Assembly (NCBI GenBank): GCA_958510825.1
Contig: OY294049.1
Span: forward strand, 24,070,945 to 24,134,944
DNA length: 64,000 bases
Direction of reading: 5' to 3'
Origin: Brachypterus glaber
Taxonomy: Eukaryota; Arthropoda; Insecta; Coleoptera; Kateretidae
Positions 44,560 through 56,286 of this stretch are shown here, in pieces (the first letter of the stretch is position 1; each line of letters begins with the position of its first letter). The translations under genes were made by a program, and so were the position numbers. Below the pieces are notes generated by a model that had not been told where the DNA came from, made no database searches, and saw only the letters and a list, made by a program, of their open reading frames with translations.

Positions 44560-46040
44560 TAGAAGAGTCCGGAAACTACAGACGAGTAAAAAAAAGCAAT
44601 TTTCCTCTGAGTGAAACATACTATTTTTTCTTAAAGCATCCTATACAGTGCGGTCCAAAAGTCACCGCCCCCCCTCTTAACTTTTGAACGAGTTGAGATA
44701 TCCATTTCAAATTTAGAACTCTTAAATAAGACAACTTAAACTATCTTTAAGCATATATTTGATACTTTTATCTCTTAAAATGTGAGCAGGGGGGCATGGG
44801 GGGAAATTTTTTCAAATGGAAAGGGGGGTCGTGTGTTACATCATTTTAAAGCCTTTAAAATTCTCTATATAACCATATATTTTTAAAAATTTTAAACATG
44901 TTTTTTAAGGTTTTGATTTTTCAGTTTTTTGTGGTAAAAAAATAAATTTTTAAGTTTTTTTTTGTTAATTTTTATTTATGTCAACTAAAATTACATGTTT
45001 GTTTAACCTCGTACTATTCTACTTAATTAAGCATCCCCTAAGTCCAGGACTTGTGTGGGCTAGTAGTAGAGGGAACCACCGGCTTATACTGACTTTCGAA
45101 CCAGTTTCTAGGGAGTGTCCGTTTCACTTATCGCTTCCACCAAATTTCAATTATTAATTAACTGAAAAATTAGTTTAAAAGTATAATTTACTTTTTTCAT
45201 TATGAAATTAGGCATTTTTAAAAATTTTTTTTTAGAGAAATTCTGACAAAAATACCTATTTTAAACCCAAAAAAAAAAAAATGTTTTAAAAAAATAAAAA
45301 ATATACAGTTAAATGGAGAATTTTATAAGCTTTAAAATGATGTATCACACGACCCATCTTTCCATTTAAAAAAATGTCGCCCCATGCGCCCCTGCCCACA
45401 TTTTAAGAGCCAAAAGTATCAAATATATGCTTAAAGATAGTTTAAGTTGTCTTATTTAAGATTTCTAAATTTGAAGTCGATATCTAAACTCGTTCAAAAG
45501 TTAAGAGGGGGGGGGTGACTTTTGGACCGCTCTGTATATTTTTTTAGATATTAATTTTTTAATTTAATTTATTCAGTAATAAAGTATGTTTGTTTTATTA
45601 AAATAGGCCAATAAAACTCTTTCGAAATAAACTTTAATCTTCCTTAGCTCATTTTAAATTTTTTTGGTACACTTTTGGCGATTTTGATGGAAACTTGTCT
45701 AATGTAGCATTTGCAATTTCGGAGAGATTTGAAGGTGTATAAACCATATATTCTTCTTCGATCATTTTTTATCAATTTCACACAAGGTTTTTGCACAGAA
45801 TCTCGAGTCAACCACCTGTTTACATAATAAACAAACAAGTTTGAGGTATGGCTGTCATCAAAGTCAAAGAGTGCTGCCGCCAGTGGTAGTTTTGCTAACT
45901 AACTTTTTTTTATGGCGTACAACAATGAACTCATTTTTACTGTAAAAAAATTGATCACTTCTAACTAGTGTGTTCAGTTATATAATATGAACATTTTAGT
46001 ACGCTTGAAAAAAAAAAATTAGTTATACTACTAAAACCTG
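44560..46040 (-). repeat. Dispersed repeat family F, copy 2, split by a mariner-like element
   Basis: Matches 57480-58045 on either side of 44646-45534: 'ctattttttcttaaagcatc' on the left, and 'aaagtatgttt', 'gtgctgccgccagtggt' and 'ctctaactagtgtgttcag'-type words on the right. The frame at 45644-45838 belongs to the repeat. Confidence 0.65.
44646..45534. mobile_element. Tc1/mariner-like non-autonomous element, 889 bp
   Basis: Ends CAGTGCGGTCCAAAAGTCAC (left) and CAGAGCGGTCCAAAAGTCAC (right, reverse-complemented), with arms of about 200 bp including 'cttttgaacgagtt' and 'taaactatctttaagcatat', flanked by TA at 44644-44645 and 45535-45536. The paralogous stretch at 57540-57560 lacks it. No transposase. 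Confidence 0.8.
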
Positions 46041-46559
46041 GAAAAATCTCTTTGAACATAAGAGCTACCAAAAAAATAATTTAACAAAAAAAATATTATA
46101 AAAAAATATATATTTTCAAAATTATTAAAATATCTCCTTATTTTCACGAGCTATACTTTGAAAACCAATAGAGCTAAGTAAACAAATAAAACAGCGCTTT
46201 CTACATAATTTTCTTTGCTATTTTTTCAGTTATATAATTTTTTTAATTTTTCTTACTTGGTTTTAATATATTTAAAAAAAAAACTAATTTATTGCAAATG
46301 AAGGGAAAAATTGTAACATGAAATTTAAAACTATAACATTTGGAGTTATATATCTCTTGATCTTTTGGAGCTATTAGCATAAAAAAAAATTGCGTGTAAA
46401 ATTTAACTAAGAATCTCTTATGTAATAAGTATTTTTTTTTTTTGGAATTGTGATTTTGGAGTTTTTTTTTAAATTATGCATGTTTAAAAAAGGATTGACA
46501 ATATGCTATCTTAATGGGCAACTTTGTTGGAGCTATTCAACGGTAAGGGTTTGACCTAG
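46041..46559. other. Intergenic, nothing recognised
   Basis: AT-rich with poly-T runs. Confidence 0.35.
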
Positions 46560-46797
46560 CGAGTTCATTAAAAAAACAGTTTGGTATTTGAGGAACGAGG
46601 AACCTGTAAAAATAAAGAAAAGGTGAAGATGGAAGATTGAAATTATTTGTTACATTTGGTTGCCAACTTTGTAAATATTTGGACGTTTTTCTTTCTGTAA
46701 ATTAGTGGAGAGCCCCTAGTACAAGTTTTGTAACTTATTTGGGACTCTCCATGATTCTGTGTATCTATTTCAAATAAATAAATAAATTCTTTATCTA
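46560..46797 (+). mobile_element. 3' end of a non-LTR retrotransposon
   Basis: Hairpin GGAGAGCCCC / GGGACTCTCC at 46707-46750, then an (AAAT)n tail at about 46771-46786. Matches the minus-strand piece at 17762-17880. The region before it may be 3' UTR; no open coding sequence remains. Confidence 0.5.
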
Positions 46798-47031
46798 TCT
46801 TTTATAATAAAACATTTTTTTTTTCTTAGAGGTAACCTTGTCCATGAAATCCCTAGAAAACTAAATTTAGGCCCATTTGATCCTCTTTAAACCGAATTTT
46901 CTCGAAAAGGGCTCTGGGGATGATTTTGATATTAACGGTTTTTTAATCTCTTTTTGATTCAAGACACCTGTGTGGGATTGTGATCGTACTTTATTGGTTT
47001 CAACACCATATTCTAACCATTGCAATGCGTT
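46798..47031. other. Intergenic, nothing recognised
   Basis: No structure seen. Confidence 0.3.
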
Positions 47032-47039
47032 GTTCTATC

Positions 47040-47260
47040 ATTAGATCATATATACATAGATGCGCCTTGAGTCCACGTCAAACCGAAATGTTTTCATTGC
47101 TATATCCAGGTAGATTTCACCTTCCCGCTTCTGGTCACTACCCACCGCTATAGTGGTTTGTTGACAAATATGTTATAGTTCACCTCCTCGCAACCTTACC
47201 GCTATAGTGGTTTGTTTACAAATCAACATTAATGCCATACCTATGTATATATGATCTAAT
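47040..47260. mobile_element. MITE with 8-bp duplication GTTCTATC (family M8, copy 2)
   Basis: Ends ATTAGATCATATATACATAG / CTATGTATATATGATCTAAT, flanked by GTTCTATC at 47032-47039 and 47261-47268. The interior is nearly the reverse complement of 15129-15379, with a short deletion. Confidence 0.82.
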
Positions 47261-47268
47261 GTTCTATC

Positions 47269-47698
47269 ACACGTTCTAGAATCGGTATCGCAATGCGTCG
47301 CAACGTCGCGACATTACTGCTATTAATAATAAGTGTTATCTTTTAATTGGGCTAATTATCTACAAAAACGAATTATTATTTATAGAAAATCTGTTGCAGT
47401 ATATCAAATTATATAATAAATATTCCAAATATAAATTACGCTGTGATGTGATTACCAATTGATATAATTATTATGCTAAAAATAGACTATTCAAATAGTG
47501 TTAAAAATATGAATTAATATCCTAATTAATAGCAATTCTGAGTTATTAGATAAAATTCCATTGAATAATTTATCAGAGTTACTAATCGTACGTATGTATG
47601 TGAACATAACCTAACTTTTTTTCATCGCTCAAAATTTATATGAGTTGATGCTCATTTTTTTTTGTTTTATGATTGGTAGAATAAATGTAATTCCCTAT
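47269..47698. other. Intergenic, nothing recognised
   Basis: AT-rich; no structure seen. Confidence 0.3.
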
Positions 47699-47702
47699 TT
47701 AA

Positions 47703-47896
47703 CCCTTTGAGACCCAGTGGGACATATATAACCCGACTAAGATGCCTACTGGGTCATATATGTCCCACTTTTTTTTGTTTTCTTAGTAAAATATTTATTA
47801 CATAACAACAACAAAAAACACTTTGTAAACGCCAATGACCAGTCTACAACTCAAAAAAGTTGATATAAAAAGGAATAAAAATTGGGTCTCAAAGGG
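47703..47896. mobile_element. piggyBac-like MITE, 194 bp
   Basis: Ends CCCTTTGAGACCCA / TGGGTCTCAAAGGG (the left end continues AGTGGG), flanked by TTAA at 47699-47702 and 47897-47900. Inside, 'gtgggacatatata' mirrors 'tatatgtcccac', giving a second hairpin. Confidence 0.8.
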
Positions 47897-48097
47897 TTAA
47901 GGTCGACAATCGACAAACCTTAGAATTACACTGTATTCGTACACACTTTGTGTACGACTAGTCGCTCCGATAATTTGTTAATTATAATTATTTATGTATT
48001 CTATTTACTCCAAATTAATAATTATTATTTATTTGTGGTTTTTAGTGTAAATATTGAAATAAAATTAAACAGGATAAATTTATTATTATCAATACTT

Positions 48098-48300
48098 TAA
48101 CACGTTTGCTGCCACCGGCTATTATAAGGGTCGGCGCGAGAAATGAATGCCGTTATTATACATTACTGCTTAAGACAATATCCTATACAAGATTTTACAT
48201 AACTTTTTTAGTATCCTAACATGATGGCTGCTACCGTGTCTATTAAGAGTCACCGTCGCTAGGCGCCGCCGTTTTTTATGCCTGTACCTCAAAGAGTTCT
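48098..48300. repeat. Half of a piggyBac-like element with an internal duplication
   Basis: Starts TTAACACGTTTGCTGCCACC, similar to the 8720 element's end. A related phrase, 'atggctgctaccgtgtctat', recurs about 130 bp later in the same direction. No right terminus seen. Confidence 0.45.
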
Positions 48301-48401
48301 AGCCATAACTCAAAAATGCCTAGAATTTTTTTGTAGAAAGTTGTTTGATATTTATTTTGGTTTAATATTTCTTTTTATGCTAAAATTAAGCGAGTTATCT
48401 A

Positions 48402-49547
48402 CAGGGTGATCAATAACTGGCATGCCAAAATTTAAGAGGTGATTCTGCATTCAAAAATATAAAAAAAAGGTCCTATAAAGGTTGTTCCGAAAATGAGCCA
48501 TAAGGGAGCTAGGGGCTTAATAATTGTAATAAAAATAAGGTTTTTAATTAATAACTCTGGTACCCGTTAAGCTAGAGCGACGAGCTTTGGCATGTATACT
48601 AGTATTAATAAGGTCAATAAGTTTATGTTAATTTATTTTTTTTAATTGATCCAGAGGCGTGCCTAAACGGAAAAATGTATTAGGCTTAACACATTTTTGC
48701 CCCAATTTTTTTTATCTGTACTTTTTTTGGATTTTTTAAAAAATATATAGATTCCTTGAGTAAAAATACATAAAAAATGTCATAGTGTAACACTGTACAC
48801 GGAAAAAAAAATTATAGCTAGGAGCGCTATAACACACATACCAAGCAAATTATAATCGCTTATTATATAAATACAAGGCTTTCTCTTACAATTATGGCAG
48901 TCAGTGTAAAAATTTATATGAAATACTTTAATTGTTTAGTGAATAATAAAAAATAACAAATAGTATGGCATTTATAGCTTAAATAGATTTAATTATTGTC
49001 CGTGCTAATAATTTTTATAATATAATAAAATTTCTGTAAATTTATAATAGTGCCTGTAATAAATATAATCGTGTCTGTAATATATATAATCGTTTCCAAT
49101 TAATTTTTAACATTATTAGTTATTGTGTCCCTTATAATCTATAGCTTAAATCACTATAATTTGCCACTGTTACCAAATATCTTATAATGTATAGCGCAGA
49201 GCCCACTAATTTCTTTCCGTGTAGGTGCAACCGTTTTAAAAAAAATGCAATTAAGGGGAAGTAACGTTTTGTGTCACCAAAAGCGTTACTTATTAAAAGG
49301 TTTTTTAATATAAAATTTCGGTGTTTTGGTGAACAATACTTTTTTGCTCAGTTTTTAATGAAGAATCACCCTGCAGTATTAAAACTTTATTGATGCTTTT
49401 TTGGTTTCCCATTCAATATGCCATCTTCGAAGGGCCGTATCTCCTTTAGGGTCAATTTCCGGATCAACCTTTATAGAAGCTTTTTTTCATATTTTTGGAT
49501 GTAGAATCACCTCTTAACTTTTGGCATGGCAATTACTGACCACCCTG
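48402..49547. mobile_element. Mariner-like element of family P, 1146 bp, with a nested MITE
   Basis: Ends CAGGGTGATCAATAACTGG (left) and CAGGGTGGTCAGTAATTG (right, reverse-complemented), flanked by TA at 48400-48401 and 49548-49549. Arms extend about 100 bp through 'ttaagaggtgattct' and 'cctataaaggttg'. No coding capacity. Confidence 0.75.
48798..49221. mobile_element. Nested MITE with CACGGAAA ends, 424 bp
   Basis: Ends CACGGAAAAAAAAATTATAG and, reverse-complemented, CACGGAAAGAAATTAGTGG, flanked by TA on both sides (48796-48797 and 49222-49223); 'agcgctata' pairs near both ends. It sits inside the 48402-49547 element and is therefore younger. Confidence 0.65.
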
Positions 49548-49549
49548 TA

Positions 49550-50110
49550 TAAAAAATTTGGTTGCTGTCCCTTTTTGCCCCTGGCCTCACATTGATGCAC
49601 TTCTCTGCAATTTTGCTTAACAGTGTATGAAATGTTTATCATTCATATTTTTTTTTCAGAATTTTATGTCTTATAGTGATTATAGAACTTAATATCGTTC
49701 TCTATTATATTCTGGTTTAAATTTTACATGCTTGAAGTAAGGTCTAAAAGGCCCTGTTTAGGTACTTATCTTATCAAAGTATAATAATAAAGACAGACAT
49801 ATAATATTAACAACTCAGTAAATATATCATATCACATTCATGTTTATACTAAATATAATCATAAATTGTTTGATTAAAGTATATCAATTCAAGAAATATT
49901 TAAATCAAATTAAATTTCACCTTTTATTAGGTGTATAATTTCCTTACACATTGTACTAGAGGATTACGCTCCTACGATATCCGCTCCCAAAATATCATAG
50001 CGACATTTCCATTGACAAATTAATTGATTCTTTTATCGTATAACGCAGCGTAAATACGAATGTCTTTTGGGATATTTGATTGAATTTTTTAAAGATCATA
50101 TTTGATCATT
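49550..50110. other. Intergenic, nothing recognised
   Basis: AT-rich; no structure seen. Confidence 0.35.
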
Positions 50111-50123
50111 TTACTTTAGGGAA

Positions 50124-50560
50124 AGTCGGGGTTAACTGGGCCGCTTTTTTTTCATATCGAGTTTTTTAAAAACCTGTAAAAAAATCAAATATTTTTTATA
50201 TCAAAGGGTAGATTATTACTATAGTTAGAACATATTAATACTTCAGACAAATATTATTTATATAAAACAAGTTATTAACCATAAACCAGTTAACACCGCT
50301 GGACCAGTTAACCCCATATCGCAAGGTTAACTGGACCACTACTCAGGTCCACTAACAAAAATGTTTTGTATTGTAATTATTGTGAATAAAAACGATTTGA
50401 AATAAAATAAAATTTAATTCTAACATAAAAATAGACAACGTATTATGTTAAATATTAGATATGTTTCAGGGTTAACTGCTCCTAGGTTAACTGGACATGG
50501 CCCAGTTAATCCCGAACTAATTAATATTGATATAAGTGGTCCAGTTAACCCCGAACCAGT
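50124..50560. repeat. Array of GGTTAACTGGACC-type motifs on both strands
   Basis: At least seven copies of a 13-15-bp word (ggggttaactgg or its reverse complement ccagttaacccc) at about 50127, 50287, 50303, 50325, 50472, 50488 and 50540, in alternating orientation and separated by AT-rich DNA. Probably the terminal and subterminal repeats of a DNA element, serving as transposase-binding sites, but the ends are not clear. Confidence 0.55.
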
Positions 50561-50996
50561 AAATCTAAGTGACACCACTGAATGAAATCATAAAAATTTT
50601 ATACTTAATAAGATATTAGAAGGCGGCAATTTTGCAGAATAATTAAAAAAATACTCAGTATATTAGGTAAAATATTAGTCTATTGATAATAAAGTAACAA
50701 TTAAAAAATAAAAGTTAAGGTAAATACCTACTTTTCATAGAAAAAAATGAACTTTCTTTACTACAACTTGGACGTGGACAACAAAAATATTAAAAAATAA
50801 TAATTTCCTGTATATATATATAATCTTTTTTTGTTCAGTTTCTACGCTAAAAATTGCAATTAAATTTAAATGAAGAACAAAACCTTTCTTAACAATTTAA
50901 ATCTATTATTTTATTTTTTTCAATTAAAATTTCTTTTCCCTGCATACATCAGGGGTGCAGAAAGTTTACTTGCAGACACACTTTTCGATACATTCT
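50561..50996. other. Intergenic, nothing recognised
   Basis: The frame at 50870-51073 is not recognised and runs into the MITE at 51001. Confidence 0.3.
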
Positions 50997-51000
50997 TTAA

Positions 51001-51137
51001 CCCCTTCCGATCCAGTCCCTATACCAGATTAAAATTTATATGGAAAATCCCATATACGAATATCCAACTGTGAATATTGTGGTAAATTTTGCTATACTTA
51101 AAAATATCCATACGTAGATACAATGGAGCAGAAGGGG
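51001..51137. mobile_element. piggyBac-like MITE, 137 bp
   Basis: Ends CCCCTTCCGATCCA / TGGAGCAGAAGGGG (12 of 14 matching), flanked by TTAA at 50997-51000 and 51138-51141. Confidence 0.75.
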
Positions 51138-51238
51138 TTAACAGAATAAATTGAGAACTATTTAGACGAATGCCTTTTTTGGTCTAAGCATAGCATGCAC
51201 CTAAGCTTATAATATCTTATAGTCTATAAGATCCTATG

Positions 51239-51384
51239 GAACGTTCAAGTATTACGTAACGCAAATGTTGATCATTTTGGACCCCCACTCCCCCTTGTAA
51301 CGCAATTTTTCTATACCATTAACATGGGCGTAACACACCAAATTGACCCCCCCCTAGGAGCGTTACGTAATACTTAAACGTTCT
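51239..51384. mobile_element. GGAACGTT MITE, complete copy
   Basis: Left end GGAACGTTCAAGTATTACGT; the right end is the mirror, ACGTAATACTTAAACGTTC. The interior carries 'accattaacatgggcgtaac' as in the fragments at 22636 and 35943. Target duplication unresolved. Confidence 0.65.
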
Positions 51385-51832
51385 CTTATATGCTTAGGTG
51401 CATATAAGTTACAGGCATAGACAAGAAAAGACTTACTGTGATAAATGTGTCTAGCGCATCTGAGACAAACTTGCACATGCGCACTACTATTGTTGTTTTT
51501 GACGAGTATTTTTAACCTTAGTTTTGTGTGTCAAATAAAAATTGTAAATAATTCAACAAAAAACAATAAATATCTTCAAAGAAACGTCGAAATAGTTTTT
51601 TAAAATTATTTTATAAGAATTTTTTGAGGTGTGTTAGAGTTTCGGGATTTTGTACATCTACTTTGAGTACACCAGGGATTGACCCTTTGCTCTTCATAAA
51701 GCAACAATACAGGTCATGTTTAAAGTTATAAACTAATGCAGCAAAAAAACAATTAAAAGTACAGTACAAGTCGAAAAATGAACAGTAACAAACGACGATC
51801 TGACAGTACTGACAGTATTAACAAACTACAAA
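51385..51832. other. Intergenic, nothing recognised
   Basis: No gene or clear repeat seen. Confidence 0.3.
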
Positions 51833-51950
51833 TAATTCGTCACCCCAGTATTGGTTTGCCATATCTCTATTTTTGGACATTTTAAGATTTTTACTGGGTG
51901 ATTTTTGGAGATAAGACAAATGAATACTGGGGTGACGAATTGTTTTACGA
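51833..51950. repeat. Inverted repeat, about 110 bp
   Basis: 'aattcgtcaccccagtatt' is mirrored by 'aatactggggtgacgaatt', with weaker pairing through 'atatctc' / 'gagataa'. The frame starting at 51905 crosses the right arm and is not called a gene. Confidence 0.65.
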
Positions 51951-52539
51951 CCGACAGCATTTCACAGCTGATAGAGATGCGTACTGCGCAAGGTCAGATA
52001 AATTGCGTTAGGTCATTTCGCTGCCCCGTTCTGTCACAAAATAATCTTGCGCAGGCTGGACTAATGGTTCTCTTTCCATCTCTATCGTTAAAGGATCATA
52101 AGATCCCGTTTAGAGATAAAGTTTTATTAAAAAAACTTAATAAAATCAATAACTATAGCCTTTTTCGCTGACGAATTTAAGATCTTTTATGCACACCTAT
52201 TTGTTGAAGAATATATTAAATTTTTTTTTATATAACTTTTATTTCTTACCAGTTTTTATTTTTTAAAAAAGAAAACAATACATTTTATTGCAAGCATTTT
52301 TTATAATGTCATATTCACACAGATCTACTAAAATTGTTTGGACTTTTTTTATTTAATAATTTAACGCAAAAAATTTGGATTTGTCTGTAAGTTATAATAC
52401 AAGTTGAAACGTTGGCCTTGATTTTGGTCCAAACTTTGGAAAATCCCTCATTTCATATATGAAGTCTATAATTATTTTTTTTACTTTCATTTTCATTCCC
52501 CTTTTCTATTTTTCTCAATTCGGAAACGAGTCGACTATG
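51951..52539. other. Intergenic, nothing recognised
   Basis: Slightly GC-richer at 51975-52085, unexplained. Confidence 0.3.
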
Positions 52540-52544
52540 CAAGT

Positions 52545-52716
52545 CAGTACACCCTTTTGGTGTTAATAAAGCATCAATGTGTTGATATTTGAACAGTCTG
52601 CAGCCCGTCTCGCTGCTATACGGTTCGAGAACGCGTTGCTTGAAACCGAAACGTCTGCTTCAAGTTGTTAAGTGCACTTTTGTGTCGAAACTTTATTGGA
52701 TTTTTATTATTTTGTG
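52545..52716 (+). other. Possible first non-coding exon
   Basis: An unusually GC- and CpG-rich island for the window ('cccgtctcgctgctatacgg', 'gagaacgcg', 'gaaaccgaaacg') preceded by an initiator-like TCAGTA (about 52545) and ending in an excellent donor, GTG|GTAAGT, at 52717. This is what a 5' UTR exon of a host gene with a long first intron would look like. No coding exon was found downstream in the window. Confidence 0.25.
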
Positions 52717-53594
52717 GTAAGTCGGACACAGAATAATAATTTATTTTAAAGTAAAAAAAATATAGTTATACCAGTTATATCTTAGACATATAGGACATTT
52801 CGAGCTTATTTCTAAACTAGCTAAATTCAATTGATAGCATTGATTATAGACCCAATAAGCTACACAAAAGTTTTTAACTAATTTTTGTTTAGGAGTTACC
52901 ACCATATGAAAATGAATTTTAGCAATAAACCTTAGTTAAAACCAATACGCATACCGTTAATATAAAGTATCGCCAACATCTCGGTTTGTTTGTAAACAAA
53001 TAGTAGGTATATTCAGGCATGAACAATAACAATTACCAGTTACTGTTATTGTTGTCTCTGTTAGAACAAAGCTGTGCGAGTAAGACAGACAAACGTATAT
53101 GTTGGCTACGTTTTTGTCAGTGTTTACAAATGAAATGCTTATTCTAGAGAGAAGATTTATTAGTTCGTTGATAAAAACCTGTAACATCTAAAAGATTATT
53201 GCCTTTTCAGTTCAATTAGTTTAGTGTTAATTAAATGGGCAAACCAACCTTAAGCATCTGGAATTAAGTTTTGTTGGTCCTTCTTTTAAGGAAAATCAGA
53301 AAAAAAAGACACAATAACTCTGGAACCGTTCAAGTTCAACGAGATGAGTTATTTTAAAAATTATAAGGGTTTTCGTCCTATGCGAATTCCCAAGAGTTTC
53401 GCCCAAATTGAAAATCTGTAAACTGGTAACTTAATACATTTTCAATATAGGGGCCCTTTTATTATATACATTGGGGATGACAGAAAAAAACTACCCTATG
53501 TATTTACTTACCTAAAGGCGATGTTATAACTGGAAAATGGACTTTCTTAAGATACCTATATTTTAGGATTTTTTTAAATTAAAAAAAACATACA
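52717..53594. other. Intergenic, nothing recognised
   Basis: The minus-strand frame at 52957-53187 has no recognisable domain. Confidence 0.35.
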
Positions 53595-53596
53595 TA

Positions 53597-54180
53597 CAGG
53601 GTTATTCAGAAATAAGTTCTAAAAATTTAGAGGTGATTCTGCGTTAAAAAATATGAAAAAAAGTTCACATAAAGATTGGTCCGGAAATGAGCCCTAAAGG
53701 GGCTAAGATCTTCCTAAGGGTACATCTAAAAAGTAATTTTTATTTAATATTTCTGGAAGCCTATAAACCACAGTAACGAATTTTGCACATGCCTTAGCAT
53801 TGATAGATGCTAGCATTTCATGTAATTTTTATTTAGTAATTTTAACCAGGGACGTGCAAAAATTTTTTGCCCTAAACTTTTTTATTCATTTATTTTTTGA
53901 CATTTTCTTAAAATATTATAAAAAATATAATATTAAAAAAAATATTAATCATTATTTAAAAATACATAAAAAAGTACTGAAATTTTTATTGGTGCATTTT
54001 TAAGTTCCTATTTTTTATGCTTGGAACGTAAAATTGCCTCTTTAAAAATAAATAATGGAACTTTTTTCATATTTCATCTATAGATGTTCTTTTTTCTAAT
54101 GGAGGTTTTTCTGAAGCGCTGTAGTCACTTTAGGGCGCATTTTTGTAATACTTTTATCTAAAACCTTCATCGAAACACTT
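53597..54180. mobile_element. Mariner-like family P, truncated copy
   Basis: Left end CAGGGTTATTCAGAAATAAG with TA before it (53595-53596), then 'tccggaaatgagccctaaag' and 'aaccagggacgtgcaaaa'. Right end not resolved. Confidence 0.6.
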
Positions 54181-54591
54181 GTTTTTAGCACTGTTTTAAA
54201 TATCAAAAGGTAAGTTTTTTTCACTAGTGACTAAAAAATGGTTTGCTCACTATTTTGCGTTTTAAGAAAACTTGATCTTTTTCTAATATTTTTTTGCTAA
54301 ATTATAGATTTTTATTTAAAATTAAAGGTTGTGGGATAAAATTTAATTCTCAACTCGTGTATTAAGTGATTTTATCCACTTAAAAGACCAGTTAAGAAAA
54401 TAACTATTTTTTAGCTTTTATTGTAGAATTACCATACAAAATATAAAACTACATACTTACCTCGATAATAACTTGTTGATTAAAGCTTTTAAGCGTTTAG
54501 TACAAATATTGTTGTGTTTTTTCCAAGATGATTTTAAAGTTGATTACTCAATAATTATTATAATTAGCATTAAACTAACTAAGAATTAAAA
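54181..54591. other. Intergenic, nothing recognised
   Basis: AT-rich; no structure seen. Confidence 0.3.
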
Positions 54592-55366
54592 AGTCCATTA
54601 CCGCGATCGCCATTACCGCGACAAGCCATTACTGCGCATGTCCTTTACCGCGAAGATCCTTACCGTGCAGTTTATTACCGAACGTAGCGAACGGTCTTTA
54701 TCGCTTATGACTTTTACAGAGAAAATCGTTATATATTATTTTTATTTTATGTAAGGGTATTTCCGTGGGATTGATGGCAGTTTGGTTTGGTTAGTTTTGG
54801 TTTTGGTTTGAATTTTTATTGACAAAGTGAAACGTTTACTAAATGTACCCATATATCTGTGTTTGGGTTTTTTTATGTGTATTTTTTTTAAATTTATATC
54901 GACTGATTTGTATAAATAGCTGATTAATAATCAGTTTAGTACGAAGCGTCATGTCGATCGAAATAATGAAAAGTGCTAGGGGCAAAGACCTCGCTGTATA
55001 TAAATATTTCATATACAGGAAAGAAAAACTGTTAAAAATAAAAAAAATTGTAAGTGCGTAAATTACGACGTGCTTTGTTGCAAGGGGCGTTTGCTTACTT
55101 AGGACGGAAATGGTTTAAAGGAAACTAGTAATGGCCATAACCCTGACCCAGCAGCTATATTAGTTAGAACTGTTTGATTGTTTTCTGCAAAATATTTGTT
55201 TTTTTTATTTAATCTTTTTTTCTTCAAAAAAAAGAATTTAATAATTATGCGCGGTAATGGTTTCGCGGTAAAGTCCATGAGCGGTATTGACCGCTTCACT
55301 GTCATTTTCTTCGCAGTAACGGCTTTCGCGGTAATGGACTGCGCTGTAAAGACCCCTACCTCGTTT
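54592..55366. mobile_element. Element with inverted iteron ends (CCATTACCGCGA units)
   Basis: Left end: about six copies of a 17-20-bp unit with the core TTACCGCGA (54592-54715). Right end: the same units in opposite orientation (CGCGGTAATGG, 55249-55360). The outer edges mirror as 'agtccattaccgcg' and 'cgcggtaatggact'. The unit matches the array at 2798-2965. The frame at 55178-55399 follows the repeats. Confidence 0.6.
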
Positions 55367-56286
55367 CATTTAACTGATTATTTCCCTCATATATTTTAAA
55401 CCAATCAATTTTAAGAAAATGTCATAATTGACCTGTTAATTAAAGAGCAATTAAATAGAATCTCGCTATTTAGATAAGTGACTATTATATCGATAGCTCA
55501 AAATTACCAAAAATACAGCTGCTTGTAGTTTATGTGGTTTAAATCATTAGGTGGAGGGTTTTATTTCAGGAAATAATCTTAAAATATACCACTTTACCTA
55601 ATTATTTAAATCGCCTAGCCTAAAGTTAAAATTTTACGAACTGGCATCTCACTGGAATGTTTGGAATGCAAGGTCACCTATAGATTACACACAAAATTTT
55701 ACCTCTTATCTTCCCCGCGCATCACATTCCAGGTGCCAATTAGTAAAATTAGCTGCTGAACTTTTGGTAATTTAGCTTTTAAGCAAATGATTTTAACTTA
55801 ATAATTCATAAAATTTTTATAATAAATTATTAAGTTTCAAACATTTTCTTAGCAAAATTAACAAAAACAAATCTACTTGCAGTTAAGCCTGTTAAATCAT
55901 TAGGTCTCGGGATATAACCTATGATTAAATTCTTAGTTAGTTTAATTTTAATTATTGGATTACATGAATTACTAATTACTAATAAGGTAATTTTAAAATA
56001 CAGTATTTAAGCTTAATTACCCCTATACTTATGAACTAAAAATTTAAAAGCTTTCATTATTATTTGTATATCTTTGTAGAGTTATTAATGAATGAACGAA
56101 ATGAAATTAAAACTGCATATCAAACTAATAAAAATTTTATTTTCAAGAGGTTATCTATCAATAGCCTTAAAATAAACGTTTTTATCTAATTCCCTTTAAA
56201 GTAATGATGGACATTCATTAATCAAACTAATTAGTTACACTGTGAAAAATGTGTTAGTATACTTTTAATCCATATCTGTGTTGGTT
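55367..56286. other. AT-rich intergenic DNA, nothing recognised
   Basis: No gene or repeat that I can support. Confidence 0.35.

Noticed and set aside
55178..55399. 73-codon frame with periodic FAV pattern
   Set aside because: The pattern follows the CGCGGTAATGG iterons; the same happens at 2798-2986.
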